Origin: Latrodectus hesperus
Taxonomy: Eukaryota > Arthropoda > Arachnida > Araneae > Theridiidae
NCBI GenBank assembly: GCA_037975125.1
Contig: CM075857.1
Coordinates: 45,637,672-45,701,671, forward strand
Length of the DNA stretch: 64,000 bases
Reading direction: 5' to 3'
Numbering within the stretch: position 1 is the first letter of the stretch; each line of letters opens with the position of its first letter. Shown piece by piece: positions 42,935-55,422 of the stretch. The notes below the pieces were generated by a model, which saw only the letters and a list, made by a program, of their open reading frames with translations, was not told where the DNA came from and did not search any database. The position numbers were made by a program, and so were the translations under genes.

Positions 42935-44570
42935 TTGAAAGATCATTTCTCATAAAAAAATTATTCATTATTGACGAAAAAATGCATTACAAATTTGCTC
43001 AAAATCAACATTTAAATTACCCTTACAAAAATAGGTATAAAAATTTACAGTCGCTGAAATTTCTCCTTAAATACATAATTGTCAAGGGACTGACTGCTTT
43101 GCGTATTTACATTTTTTGAACACGAGGTTAATTTGTCTTTATACTGACAGGGATAGAAAAGAATAACTACTTCCAAACTTAATGCTATCTGAGTTAGGGA
43201 GAGGGAAAAACGGATACTCTATAACTTTTTAATTAAAAAATCAGAATTTACTATTCAATTATTTATTATAAATACGTGTTCTTTTCACTCTCAAAGTTAA
43301 TTATCAAACTATTGGGTATCATTGAATTTTTTAAATTTATTCAGTATTAATCTATGAATAAAATTGCTATGAAATTTACAGAGAATCAATCAAAATTTTT
43401 TTAATTAGATCCAATAGTACATATTTTAAAATGAATTATTTCTCAATATGTTCATTTTTTATCTTATAAATAACTAAACAAAAATCAGTATTCTAATAAA
43501 ATATAATTTTAAACTAAAAGGACTTTACTATTACTATATAAATAAGTAGAAATTATCTAAAACTTCAAAACTTTTATTTTTGTTTAACCAGTTCTTTAGA
43601 ATATACATATAGTTAGCAATCATATTATTCATATAATGAAACAATTCAAGCAAATTTGAACATAGTGCAATGACTAGAAACGAAATATTAACAATCATTC
43701 CCAATGCTGGTAGCGAACACATACTTGAACAAAATTGTGCGTCACAAAATATTTTCACAAACACTGTTTAAATTGTATAAAAGCAAAATTGCAGTGTCTC
43801 CTAATTAGTGAATTTGAAGATTTCATTAAGTCATCAGAATTTATCTTGATTTATTAGTGTACTACACCAAGGAAATAAAAGTTTCATCTGCAATAGTCTC
43901 TTATAGATGCATAAATAAATTTTTAACATAATATTTTATGACAAAAATAAGTAAGTATTTACAGTTAATCACCTAGTTCCTAATCTATAAAAATTTACAT
44001 AGCATCAATCTTTTAAAATGATAATATGAATAAAATTTGACTAGAATCACATTTTGTTTTAATATAAAATTAAAAAATATCTTGAGGTATTGTGTTTTTA
44101 TATGAACGAAATTTTTAATAGAGATTACTATGATACTGTACATTTTTAATTAATGATCCAATTATATAAACTGCTTACTCAGTGTAGAAAACAATTCAAA
44201 ATTTCTATATAAATTGTAAAAAAAGAAAATATACTCCAGGATTTAAATAATTTTTAAAAAGATTTTTCACTAGATATTTTATTTCAAATGAACCAATCAT
44301 AAAAAGTTAAGTTCTTAGTATACAGAAAGTAAAAATGACAGAGTTTTCCTACACTAGGTCAAGATTTGTTTTCTTAAAAATCTTTAAGAGTTAAAAAAAA
44401 ATCAAATTAGGAATAAATATTCTTTTCTCTTTCTTAGATGAGACTGAAGAACACCCACCATTAACTTCCACCAAGCTTATAATAATATATATCTTGTATA
44501 CTGTGCTTTTATTTTTGCTTAATTATTTTATTGTCACAAGAACAGAAAGTTTAATTTCTTATACAGTATT
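42935..44570. other. AT-rich stretch, nothing firm
   Basis: AT-rich sequence. A weak SINE-like scrap (TTTTTTGAACACGAGGTTAA) lies near 43110. No coding signal. Confidence 0.6.
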
Positions 44571-44571
44571 T

Positions 44572-44738
44572 AGGTTTGTTCATCACTCAATGGTTACTTT
44601 CTGTACCAGAGGGCTAATTAGACAGGAACCTACAGCTTAAAGTGGATTCCAAACCACTAGTAACATTCAAGCACAGGTGGAATTCGCAACTGCTGAACCA
44701 AAGGCAAAAGTGCAAGCCACTCTGCTACGAGCTCTGCT
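44572..44738 (-). mobile_element. tRNA-derived SINE (family A), near full length
   Basis: On the minus strand: AGCAGAGCTCGTAGCAGAGT then GGCTTGCAC (tRNA-like A box), CCTTTGGTTCAGCAGTTGCG, a decayed B box, and the well-kept body with AGTGGTTTGGAATCCACTTT. No clear target duplication seen. Confidence 0.8.
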
Positions 44739-44739
44739 T

Positions 44740-47700
44740 CTAATATATCACAGATTATAATATTTGTCTTTTTGTTCAACTTCTCTTCATTTGAAAGAAT
44801 TTCTTAATTACAATCAATAATTTAAAAACATATGCTTGCAAAAACATTCGTAATTAAAATAACTAACAAAAGACATTGACAAACATCAATGGTTTGATTT
44901 GTTGGTCACTCTATAATCATTTGTTTGATAAAAAAAAGAGGTAACTAGAAGTTTAAGAAACAGTGGATAGATTTAATATATTCAAAAACATTTTGCCCAT
45001 AACATTAATTTTAAAAATCAACAAGTTTCTACTTATTTCCTATAAAATTAAAGGCACATTAAAAATTTAATCAAATTGAATATTGGTATACACATTTGGT
45101 AATTTTAAAGTAAAATCAGTATCCAGTCCAACTTTCAATAACTATAAATAAAATTCTATAAATACAAAAAATCTCTTAAATAGTTACATTTCTTTCTAAC
45201 TAATTAAAAAGTATTTTAATTCATAATTATGTAATTTTAACTCAAACCTGGATACAGAAATATTATGAACATGACATACAATTTATATTAAATATTCAGA
45301 ATTATACAATCTTTATCATAATCATTAAATCAATATTCAACAGATAAAATTGACCAAATATTATGCAATATGCAGTTATTGCACTAAAAAAATATTTTAT
45401 CTCAATAAATCACACTGAATTTCACTTGGTCATAAATGGATTAAAGATAAGAAGATTTAGCCCCACCAGTCAACAGAACAAAATGCAATGCATATAATGC
45501 ATTGTAATCAAATATTTCATTTTCTGGTTCCATAAACTTTTCTGCAGTTATTTTGAAGAATGAGGATGAACACTCATCAAAATATGGTCAGCAAGTTTTT
45601 TTAATCAAAGATTGCTGTTTCATATAGCTACAGAAATATAAACAAAACATAAAAACACTTTCAAAATGTTAGCCAAGTTTTAGGATTATGCTAGAACCTA
45701 CAACATTGTGAATGAAATGTTTCTTATAGTCATAAATTATTAAGAGTTTAAAACAGCAAAATAATTAATCATTCAATAAATTTTAACGAAATACTAAAAT
45801 TTTTATGAAAACAATTTCTTCGAAGAAATGCCAATAAATATTTCAAGAAATAGTCTTCAAATATCCCTTGCAATATTATGAAGACTTCAAAGGAATATAT
45901 AGATATTATGTGCTTCCAATGTATTTTATCAATATTATAAAAATAGATTAGCATGGATATTTAATTACTGAAACACCCATATAGAAAGATATCAGTTTGC
46001 TTTCATTACCCATAAAATTTGCTTTGAAAAATTGCACAAATTCTAAATTAACCTTATCATACCAAATGATGAGGTTTAATGAAAATATGAAATGTGTTCA
46101 TTACTTATATTAATTCAATTGATAACGTTCCACCATAAGATATTGAAAGATCTAAAATCAGAGAAAAGGAAAACAATAAAATTCTCAAATAAAATAAAGC
46201 AACAAAAAATTTAGAAAATAACCCTTAACTTTTTTTAATAGGCAATATATATATTTTTATAAAAAATAGATTTAATCATATTTTTTATAAATAATAATAC
46301 AAGTATAAAATAAGACAAGTATAAAATTAAAACTTGGCTTTTTGAGTCTTTTATAAAGAATTTCATCAAAAATAATAAAAATGATAAAACATTAAGCATT
46401 AAAAATATTTCTAGTGAGAGAAAAAATCTTAAAATTATGATTAACCTTTATAAAAGCTATCCAACAATGTAAACTAGTCTTTTCAAATCAAGTATATTAG
46501 ATTAACAAATTCAGCACTAGTAAAATTCATAATATCAAAATAGAATCAAGAAAAAAATAATTCTAATCTTGAAAAATGAAAAAAATTAAAATTCAAGTGT
46601 AAGGAGTTCTACAATAAAAATATTTTTAATACACAATAAGTGTATATATTTAAGTAAGTTAAGAAAAAACTTACCAAATAAATTAAAATTGTGGAATAAT
46701 TACATCATTCATAATGTTAAGGCATAAAATATATACTTAATTTTAAATGTTGTAAAAACTTGGAGATAATTTCAATTTAGCAAATTCTGGAACTACATGA
46801 ATTTTATTTTACTGATTATCCAGTTGAAGACGGAGGCTAAAATCAGATTTAAATTTTAATACACTTTAACAAAAATTCAGCAGTATATAGTTAATTTCCC
46901 CTTTATGGCTAATCATATATCAAATAGCACTTAAAAGAAAAATTTTGTACATTAAAGTATCTGTCATATCCTTGCAACTTATATGAAATAAAAAGTACAG
47001 GCAAAAAACTATTCCTGTTTTCTAACCATAATAAAATATATGCATAGTAAAGAATCTGCGATTTAATAATATAAAACACTAGTTGTTTGTAGAAAGAAAA
47101 AAAAGTTCCCCCAACTAAATTTAAACGACTTTTAAGATGTTCTTTTTTTCTAAATTATACAAATGTGGATGCAAATATATTTTCAAAATAATTTTAATAA
47201 TTAACATACTATAGTATGGATGACCTTTCTATAAAAGTTAATATTTATCAAAAGGAAAAAATTGCATGTAGTATCATAACAAAGTTAGACAGTTTGTTTA
47301 AATAAAAGAAATGCCATCCATACATATTCAAGACAGCAATAATATCAAAATATTCTTTAAACAATCAGAATATTTATTATACAACCATCAACAGTCCTGA
47401 CTTTTTTATTTAAATGAAATTTTAATGATCCCAAAGAATTAAAAAAAATTTAATACCAGAAAAAACCTAGAAATGAAAATTTAAGAGCAATTAAATTTGA
47501 ATTATTACAAACATTACACCCAGGATTGTATCATTATTTAAAACAAACACTCAGTTCTGACAACTAAAAATGCAAAATTTTCAATACTGAATTATATTAG
47601 TTAATTCTTCCATTAATATTATTTACGAATACTTCTTAAAAATCCTTGAAAATTACTTTTCAAATTCATAATAAAACGTTATCAAATTGGCAAAAAGATG

Positions 47701-49230
47701 CAGAAAAAGAACAGATTTATAAAATTAAAACATTTTTTTTTAATTTGTATGAAAATGTAAATACATTAGGTGCATAAAAAATATAAAACATTGACACACA
47801 AAACATTTCAGAAGTGAAATGTCATTATGATAATACTTTACGCATTTTTCCTATCTGCCTACAATATCTTTGGTGAACATTATTTCAATGGGCAAAGCCC
47901 CAATCTTTCTTATAATTAATTTTTTTAAAAATGTTTATTAGTTTATTTTATTATATCACATCTTGTTTGTTCTTTTTAACTAAGTGTAACATATATTACT
48001 TACTTTTGTACACGACATTGAGCATCTAATATAAAAGTAAATATACTATATTTCAGTATAAATCCTAATTTAATGATAGTCTTTAAGCATTTATTTCATA
48101 AAAATTCAAAGTAATATTAACATCTTGTATAAAGATTCATTCTATTAAATGCACATGAAATTGAGCTCAATGTGTATGCACAAATTTATTTACATTCATT
48201 TTAGATGTTAATACAAATATTTTCCTATAGTAAATTATTATCTTAATACAATTATAACCAGCTACTTTTTTATAATAATGAAAAATATTAAAGTTCATTT
48301 TTCATAGTCTTAAAAAGGTATCAAATACTTTTTAAGGATAATTAATATTTAACAACAAAAGTAGTATTTTTCATTATATTATAAATCTCCAAATTGGACT
48401 TAACTAATTTTTATAAAAAATTATTTTATAACTTCTAATGCAGAAGCTGTTTATTTTAATTATAATTCAATGTTTTGTAATTTTTCATTCAACTTGTATA
48501 TTTCAAGGCTTTAATTTTAAATTAGTAACAATACAAACTAATTTAAAAATTAAAAGTTTTTACGATTTCTTTATTTAGCTAAAAAAAGATCTGCTTTTAA
48601 ATATCTAAATTTAAACTTAATTTTCTAAGATATTCTTTATTTCAGATAAATATTTAATTTTCAAATTATTAGAGCAAAGTAATAATTGTTATTGGGAAAA
48701 TTACAAGCAAAATATAAATAATTAATGCAATTAGTTAAATAAAAATTACAAATGAAATAAAATATTTTGTGTACATAAATACAAAATGTTTTGCATAAAC
48801 TTTTCACATAAATAGTTGAAAAAATTGGAATTTATTATTTTTTTTACAAGTCTTTATTTATAAATATAATACATTTAAATTAAGACAAAAGTGTAATATT
48901 TATGTTTCCATTGGATTTGTATGTTTTTAAATGTACATCTGCTTACAAATTTTTTCATTCAGAAAGCAAAAATTTGTGAAAACCGCATCATGTTTTTAAA
49001 AATTCAACATGATATTAAGTGTTTATATGCTACGGCAATAAAAATTATGCACAATGTATAATCGAATCGAAACAATGAATATCAATTTTTAAATGGTGTT
49101 CAGAGTCGAACTTGTCAAATAAAATTAAATAGAACATAATGTTCAAAAAATATTTGTAATATTTCTCACATGTGGAAAATCAAATGAGTGATATTTTAAG
49201 ATAAATGCGATGACAATTCATACAAGCATG
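44740..49230. other. Long AT-rich stretch, nothing recognised
   Basis: 4.5 kb of AT-rich sequence, the presumed beginning of the coronin 5' intron. No repeats, transposons or coding motifs were recognised. Confidence 0.6.
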
Positions 49231-49236
49231 ACTTAC

Positions 49237-49440
49237 CACTTAGGAAATAAATTAATTCTATTTTAAGATAACCTAGTCAGTTTTTTAATAAGTATTAAGC
49301 TCTCATACAAAATTATTTAATACGTTTATATTAACAAACACGAGTGATAAAAGTAGCGCATGCGTTGTTTGAACTTTATCACACCCGCGCTGTTTACCAT
49401 TTAAGGATTACGGAGACTTGGGGAAATGTCGGAAGACTCA
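49237..49440 (-). promoter_or_regulatory. Candidate promoter and non-coding first exon (coronin?)
   Basis: A CpG-bearing island in AT-rich DNA. GCGCATGCG at 49356-49364 matches the core of the NRF1 promoter motif, and CACACCCGCGC lies at 49380-49390. On the minus strand downstream, G|GTAAGT at 49237/49236-49231 is a perfect donor consensus, so a short 5' UTR exon ending at 49237 could splice to the acceptor at 29158. This is inference: no TATA box or transcript evidence, and the implied intron is about 20 kb. Confidence 0.28.
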
Positions 49441-49503
49441 AAATTAGCATCTATGTATCACTCACGTATTAAAAAACGTAATTTGGCACATTTACGCAAC
49501 TGA
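49426..49503 (+). other. Short open frame next to the candidate promoter
   Basis: A 25-codon frame, MSEDSKLASMYHSRIKKRNL then AHLRN, starts at ATG 49426 just on the other side of the CpG island, with G at -3. Its residue mix is more protein-like than the surrounding AT-driven frames. It could be the first coding part of a divergent transcript, but no matching downstream exon was found, and chance is quite possible. Confidence 0.15.
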
Positions 49504-50464
49504 CTAAAAATGCGCTAGAGAATTTTAAACAAAATGAATACTATGAATTATGAAATAATATTTCCACAACAGAATATAATTATATTTTCCGTCCCTTTTA
49601 CAAAAATATAAATGGATCATAAAAAAGAAATTCATAACTTACATTTTCGATTTTAAAATAAATTACAAAAAATATTTCATTCGATGTTTAACAACTATGA
49701 AGTTTTAATTTCGTTTATATAAAGACCTTACGATCTTTATCTAATTCAGTTTAAGTTTAAACTGCAAAAAGCAGTTTCTGTTTCGATAAGGATTTCAGAA
49801 TACGAAAAAAGTTACCTCTTATGAAGTTTACAATGCTAAGAATGGTATGAAATATATTCACAAGAGGGCGCCTGAGAGAATGATTTTTATTTTTCTTTCT
49901 TCTCTTTGTTTTTATTTTATTTTTTCTTAGGATTTCTATTACGATACATTCTACAACAAGAGCCAATGTAGAATAGGGCCTGTCATGTCATAGACATGAC
50001 CTGTCATGCCTGAATAGGTCATGACGTCCCCATGAATAGGAAAATAAGCATAATTAAGTTGTTGTTGATGTTGCTAATCTCAGGACTATCTAGCAGATCT
50101 AGATAATTCCCATGAATCCGAAAATATCCAAAACGTCTAAAAAATAAAGATGAAGGTCCTGTAGGATTTCGTCCTTGTTAAAATTTAAACACATGAAAAT
50201 ATGATCAGGGGAAGAAGTCATGTTAGCTGAGCACTATTGGTACTCCGAATATATTTTTTGACCGTGCTTAAAAATGAGGGCTTTTGTGTGGTCATTCAAG
50301 AAGCATAATAAAACAATAAGTCTGGATATCAAAGAAATTCCACAACGAATTTTCACCACCAAGTATGTTTTTGGTGACCCTGATTAAAACAGCATATGTT
50401 ATTATAGTCCTTTCAACATATTGAAATTGTTTGTATTCATTCAAAATATAAAATGTCAGATAAT

Positions 50465-50900
50465 ATGAAAGCCTATCATGTCATAGTAGTGAGATATTAC
50501 ACTTCAGACCAAAAGGTCTCGATTCGATACCAGCCATTGTTAAACAATTGGAAATCAATATGGCTCTTCTGCCTTCTGCATAAACGTCTGATGTGGATGA
50601 TGCTGAGAGTTTCATTGATTTCACTTCTGTGAAACGGGAATACGGCTCACTGGTGGGCCATGTTTGCCTTCTAGAGAATCTAATTACCTTCTGGAAGACG
50701 TAGTTGCCTTCTGGGTGTAAATTACCTTCAGGTGGATTCAGTTTCCTTCTGGACCTTCCTTGCCATTACCTTCAGGGAGGACCCATTGTAGCCATATAGT
50801 GGTTCCTCCAGGAAGGCAATTTGCATGGTAGGTATTAAAATGCATTACAATAACTTTAGGTCTTTAGACTGTTTATTGCGATGACAAATAAGTGGTTTTT
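50465..50900 (+). repeat. SINE-like repeat, family B, expanded copy
   Basis: A tRNA-like head with B-box-like GGTCTCGATTCGATACC (50515-50531), then a body and tail matching 13495-13755 in order. The middle (50660-50775) is a degenerate minisatellite with CCTTC/A cores at 50667, 50687, 50707, 50725, 50745 and 50769, a period of about 20 bp. An inverted copy of the core (CCAGGAAGGCAA) follows at about 50809. Confidence 0.6.
50660..50775 (+). repeat. Degenerate minisatellite of about 20-bp period
   Basis: Six units built around TT(A/G)CCTTC(T/A)GG, spaced 20, 20, 18, 20 and 24 bp, inside the family B repeat. Confidence 0.7.
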
Positions 50901-51023
50901 TAGCCGTAGGACAGAGCTTTTCAGAATGACTAAAGCACTGTTAAACAACGGGAGATTGATGCTGAGCTGCTATTTTCTGTGTGCACATCTGATAGGGGGG
51001 GTACATAAAATTTTCAGCTGAAT

Positions 51024-51190
51024 GCTTAGTAGTCTGGCCTCTGATTTGATAGCCAGTGGCGGAATTTGAATTCAAATCCCACCTCTGGCTTGGATGTTTG
51101 TGGTGGGTTATAATTAACCTTCACATGCAAAAATTGACCATTAATTAATCTCTTAAGAGACAAGCAAACGAAACCAATCAGGTGAGCATG
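51024..51190 (+). mobile_element. tRNA-derived SINE (family A), plus-strand copy
   Basis: The only clear copy of this family in the plus orientation: head with TGATAGCCAGTGGCGGAATT, B box GAATTCAAATCCCACC, body TTGGATGTTTGTGGTGGG, and the tail GAGACAAGCAAACGAAACCA, which shows the family's 3' end. Confidence 0.8.
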
Positions 51191-51199
51191 GCCCATTAT

Positions 51200-52244
51200 T
51201 TATGAAGAGCATTATTATGGAAATCAGTTTAAAGAAGTGGATATGAAAATGCCTTACAACGAGTCATAATAGGATGTCGACTTCACGATGTCAAATATGT
51301 GCTTCAATTTTAAAATAGTTTTTATATCTACTGCTGTATATTATAACTAAAGAAAATAAGAAAAGAAAAAATGTACTTTTTTATTTTAATTAACAGAAAA
51401 AATATTTTTAAAAATTTTCTTTCAATTTTTATAGTACTTTTTTTTACTGTATATATTCACTTTCATAATCGTACATTGTTCAAACACACTTTGTAACTAT
51501 GCCTTTTATCAGAGTTTACAAATAAAAATTGTATATTTCTTTTGTTATTTTGAAAGCACTTTGTAAATGAGAAAATTCTTATACTTATTATTAAATTTAA
51601 ACATTCACCTGTCAATATATTGACCGATACAAGATATCTTTTGATTGCATTTGAAAATTGTCACCAGTAGAAGCAACTTAACATAAGATAAATGAGTGTT
51701 CAAGTTGCGGCAATTCAACCCCATCGTCTAATAAATATTAGAGATTTGTGTTGTGTTTCCTATAAGGAAATAATTGTTTAACTAAATTTAATATTAATAG
51801 ATCGCTTCTCATGCTAAATTTGATTAATTTACCGTATTTTAGGTGCTAAAAATCAGGTGTTATCTTTTTAAACATGCAGATACCTGCTGTAGCGTTAATG
51901 CAGTTAGGAATGGAAAATTTTATAGGTTTTTTATTTTACAAATAGATTATAACTAAAGATATGGAAATGTCAATTTTTGAATTAACTGAAATCAATAAAC
52001 ATGTTTTTAGCATTACTGTTCGAAACAAAGAGTGTTGGGAGTGGATATTTGAAAAATATATGATTGGCCATCTCCATGACGAATGGTGTAGAAATTTGAA
52101 AGAGCCTGGATTTTATTTAACCCTCCATTTTTGAGCGAAAACACTTTACCTTTATTTCCAAAAATAATAAAACTTTCGGATATTTGCTATAGCTAATATA
52201 TAAATATATAATAATAAAATTATAATTTTATTTCTGATATTTAT
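51200..52244. other. AT-rich stretch, nothing recognised
   Basis: About 1 kb of AT-rich DNA with no recognisable coding or repeat content. Confidence 0.6.
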
Positions 52245-52253
52245 AACTTTTGG

Positions 52254-52594
52254 GAGCTCCAGTGGCTCAGTAGCTACACGCCGCTTCCCGTTAAGCTCAG
52301 CAAAGTGAAGCATCATTTGCCGTGGGCAGTGGTTGGGAGGGTAACCACGGTGTACTCTCCTTCACTGTGTTGCTGGAACTCCGTGGGTTGGGGACGTGTC
52401 CACGTTAATCTGTGACGTCCAAAGTCCTTCCGCTGGTGTGGCGTGGATGTGGAGAGGAAGATGCCAGCTCAGGTGTGGCCTCGTCACCTGACCGTGGCTC
52501 AAAATTACGAGGCACCTTAAAAAGAGCAAAAGTCGTACTTTCACCTTCGTGGTGCTCTGTTCCAAACAAAAGACACTCCCTATTGAACAACAAC
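52254..52594 (+). mobile_element. SINE with 5S-rRNA-like internal region, 9-bp TSD
   Basis: A 341-bp GC-richer element flanked by AACTTTTGG at 52245-52253 and 52595-52603, ending in an (AAC)n tail (TTGAACAACAACAAC). Its head has CCCGTTAAGCTCAGCAAAG and GGCAGTGGTTGGGAGGGTAA then CCACGG, which resembles the 5S rRNA segments around GTTAAGC and the internal control region (AGTACTTGGATGGGTGACC). That points to a 5S-derived (SINE3-type) promoter. A tRNA-like GTGGCTCAGTAGCTAC at the start leaves a tRNA origin possible. Open frames on both strands here are shadows. Confidence 0.7.
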
Positions 52595-53364
52595 AACTTT
52601 TGGAAATTTTCTTCAAATAATGGGTTCCTACAATGTCGGCTTTTTGAAAATCTGAGAGGTCAGAGATTTTAAGCTTTTCAAAATAAATCCAAGATTTACA
52701 GAACTTCAATTAAGCTACCCCATTCTACCATAAAGGTATGGTATATGGTCCATAATACATGCATTTCTATTCATAAAAAACTGGTTGCAATTTTTTGATG
52801 TTTATGAATCCCCTTCAAAAATATCTTTTATTCACAGTTGTTACCAACATTTTGACAAACCATGGTTATCGATATATGATGTACAGACACTTGTACATCG
52901 TAAGTTTGATGAAATTCTAAATTATTAACACTGAAGAGCATATACGAGCATCATGGGTGACTGTAGTGTCATCTGCAAGAGCAATATAAAGAGGGAAGAA
53001 ATTGCCCATATGAAATATCAAGCTTTTTTTGGAAGCTGTTGATAATGCTGCCTCATAATGCATGAACATTTTTCAAACAAGTTCCCGAGTTCAGTCAAGG
53101 AAAAATATTAATTCATATAAATTTTGGATTATCCTTCTGAGAAATCGATGATCATCTGGGACAAAAAAAATCCACTGTGATGCGGATCTGTAATAGATGA
53201 GTGTAGGAGAGAATAACAGACCGGCCGTACTATACATGTAAAAAACGTGTAAAGCTGTGTCGATTCCCAGTATTGCTGAAATACCCCTTTACAAAATTGA
53301 ATTAACCTTTGCTAAAATATTTTATATATAAACACACCAGGAAAAAAATGGGTACTCTGCCACT

Positions 53365-53615
53365 CACCCTGTCTAGTGGTCAGTATATCTGACTGCAAAT
53401 AGTGATGTCCTGAGTTCAAATCCCATTTCGGATATTGATGTACTTTCTCATTTCCCTGTATGAATGGTTGCCTACCCTACAAACGGTACCTATTTAATGT
53501 GTGTAGTGAGGAAGTTGGATTCCATATCAAATTATGGTTCAGTTGGAAAAGTGGAGCAGTGCACCCCATATTGCCAACCTAACAGGCACAAGACAACAAT
53601 GGTCTAAATAAATTT
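53365..53615 (+). mobile_element. tRNA-derived SINE, family C
   Basis: The head contains CTAGTGGTCAGTATATCTGA (A-box region, like Glu/Asp tRNAs) and CCTGAGTTCAAATCCCATTT (B box) at proper spacing, then an unrelated body and the tail GCACCCCATATTGCCAACCT / GGCACAAGACAACAATGG. A tail fragment recurs at 33160-33200. No target duplication seen. It is not a functional tRNA: the acceptor stem does not pair and the body runs on. Confidence 0.7.
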
Positions 53616-54289
53616 TACGTCTACAAGATGTCGGCATTGGACGATTCATAGACGAAATTTGGATGTATTCGTACACACTGTTCTATACCAGGTAGTTTTC
53701 ATGGATGTTCATTTTTAGATAAGGCTTATCTACTGAATGCTTTCTCTAGTAGCTCAGTTTTTATCCACTAGACAAGATGAAAACTCAGCTTTTAATAATA
53801 TTTTTTTATAAACTGTGTTAAATTTTTCTTTATTTGCTATGAAGTGGCTTAAATCTTTCTCAACTGGAAAGTTTATTTTTTTTTATTTATATCTTATATT
53901 AAATATTATAGAATTTTCTCATTCTAATTAAATTAGTACTTTTTAATCCATATTATTTTACAGGTAATATTTTGAAATTTGTGTTTTATTTTGTTTAAAA
54001 TAAAACCTAACTTTTCCTTTTCTTTGAAAAATATTAAAATTTACTCCAAGAAATTTTATTAGAAAGAGTATATATAAGATTTAATAATAAACTGTGATGA
54101 ATACAATTGGGTTTATATAAATGTAAATTAATACATACTTATGCAATAATGGTTCATTTATGAAAGATAAAGTTTATTTTATTTATACATTTTTTTTATT
54201 CTTTCACTCGAACACCTTCTTAAACAGAAATAAAAAAACAAACATATTTTTCAAAGTTTTCATTTTTAAAATTTTGTAACTTTTGGAAT

Positions 54290-55110
54290 CCTGGAACCAG
54301 GGGGTATGCGTACCCCTCTGGGGCTTGAGCTAGCCACCAGGCGCGTAGGCAGGTGGTGGATAGCCGAAAGTCCTGTAGGAATAACAGGATAGCCTCGAAT
54401 ATTGAATAAGAGGCCGCGAACCAGCTCCCGTAAACCCTGGTGTTATGCGTTCCGTGCCTAGGGCTAATTGGCACCGCGGTATTGGTGTCTTAACGGAGCC
54501 TCTAGTTGCCTGGCGAACTTCTAGAGTAATTTGCCTTGCCCAGTAACTCAGGCAATGCTGGGTGGACTTATATTACCTGAGCTTTTTAATTGTTATCTTG
54601 TGGCTGAAAAGACACAAGTAATAACAAACCTTTCTGCATTTGCAGGTGAAGCCTCTGAAGTAGACCTTCCTGAAAAAGACAAGGGAACTCAGAGGCAATC
54701 TTGTAAAGGGGCAGTTATCAATCCTTCGCTTGAGGTAGAAATGACCTCTAAACCATCTTCTTCTGGTGAAAGTCGGGAAGCTATCTCTAGCATGTCTGAC
54801 TTTCTGACCAGATGGAACTGTTTCAGCAAGACCTTATCTGCTGGAAATGTCATGCGCAAGGGGAAACGGCAGAGCATATCATTTATGAATGTGAGGCTCT
54901 TGCCCTCCCTAGATTAACTTCTTTAGGCATCATCTATACTAGAGAGTTATACCTAGACTCCATTAAAGGGTTATCGGACTTTATTAATAAAGTGGGTGAC
55001 CCGAGCAAATGGAACTAGGAAGCATTGGGTTTGGAGTTAATGGTACAAAATGCTGATAAAAGCAGAGGTGCCCAATGACATACAAACCCAATTCTAAGAA
55101 GAAGAAGAAG
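54290..55110 (+). mobile_element. Internally deleted LINE (5' leader joined to ORF2 tail)
   Basis: An 821-bp GC-richer element with near-identical flanks AACTTTTGGAAT (54278-54289) and AACTTTGGAAT (55111-55121) and an (AAG)n tail at 55095-55110. The first 300 bp resemble a LINE 5' leader. A gag-like open frame with Ser/Glu-rich sequence follows to about 54900. From about 54810, another frame reads ICWKCHAQGETAEHIIYECE, the Cys/His cluster at the end of Jockey/R1-type ORF2, ending GDPSKWN and a stop at 55016. Endonuclease and RT are absent, so it is a deletion derivative mobilised in trans or deleted after insertion. Confidence 0.75.
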
Positions 55111-55125
55111 AACTTTGGAATTCAA

Positions 55126-55128
<3 letters not shown>

Positions 55129-55193
<65 letters not shown>
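55129..55193. repeat. (TA)n microsatellite
   Basis: About 32 uninterrupted TA units directly downstream of the LINE derivative; the open frame reading YIYIYI... is an artefact of it. Confidence 0.97.
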
Positions 55194-55196
<3 letters not shown>

Positions 55197-55422
55197 TATA
55201 AGAAATTATGAAGTATTGATATCAATCATAAATTTTCCAATCATCGAGTGGCAAAATACATAAATTGGTTAAGCAAAATTGCTCCACTGATATATTGAAA
55301 AAAATAATAGCATAGAAATTTGAATCTGATATATTTTAAAATATTGAAGAAAAGACATTGAAAGATATAGTAAAAAAATATTAAAGTAAAGAATATGATT
55401 AGTTTATTTATTATGGTATTAT

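Noticed and set aside
49426..49503. A second host gene starting on the plus strand
   Set aside because: Only 25 codons, no clear donor and no convincing coding exon downstream to 64 kb; kept only as a weak possibility beside the promoter candidate.
52412..52672. Overlapping open frames on both strands of 86, 63 and 115 codons
   Set aside because: They lie across a SINE whose higher GC makes stop codons rarer; none resembles a protein and the element borders explain them.
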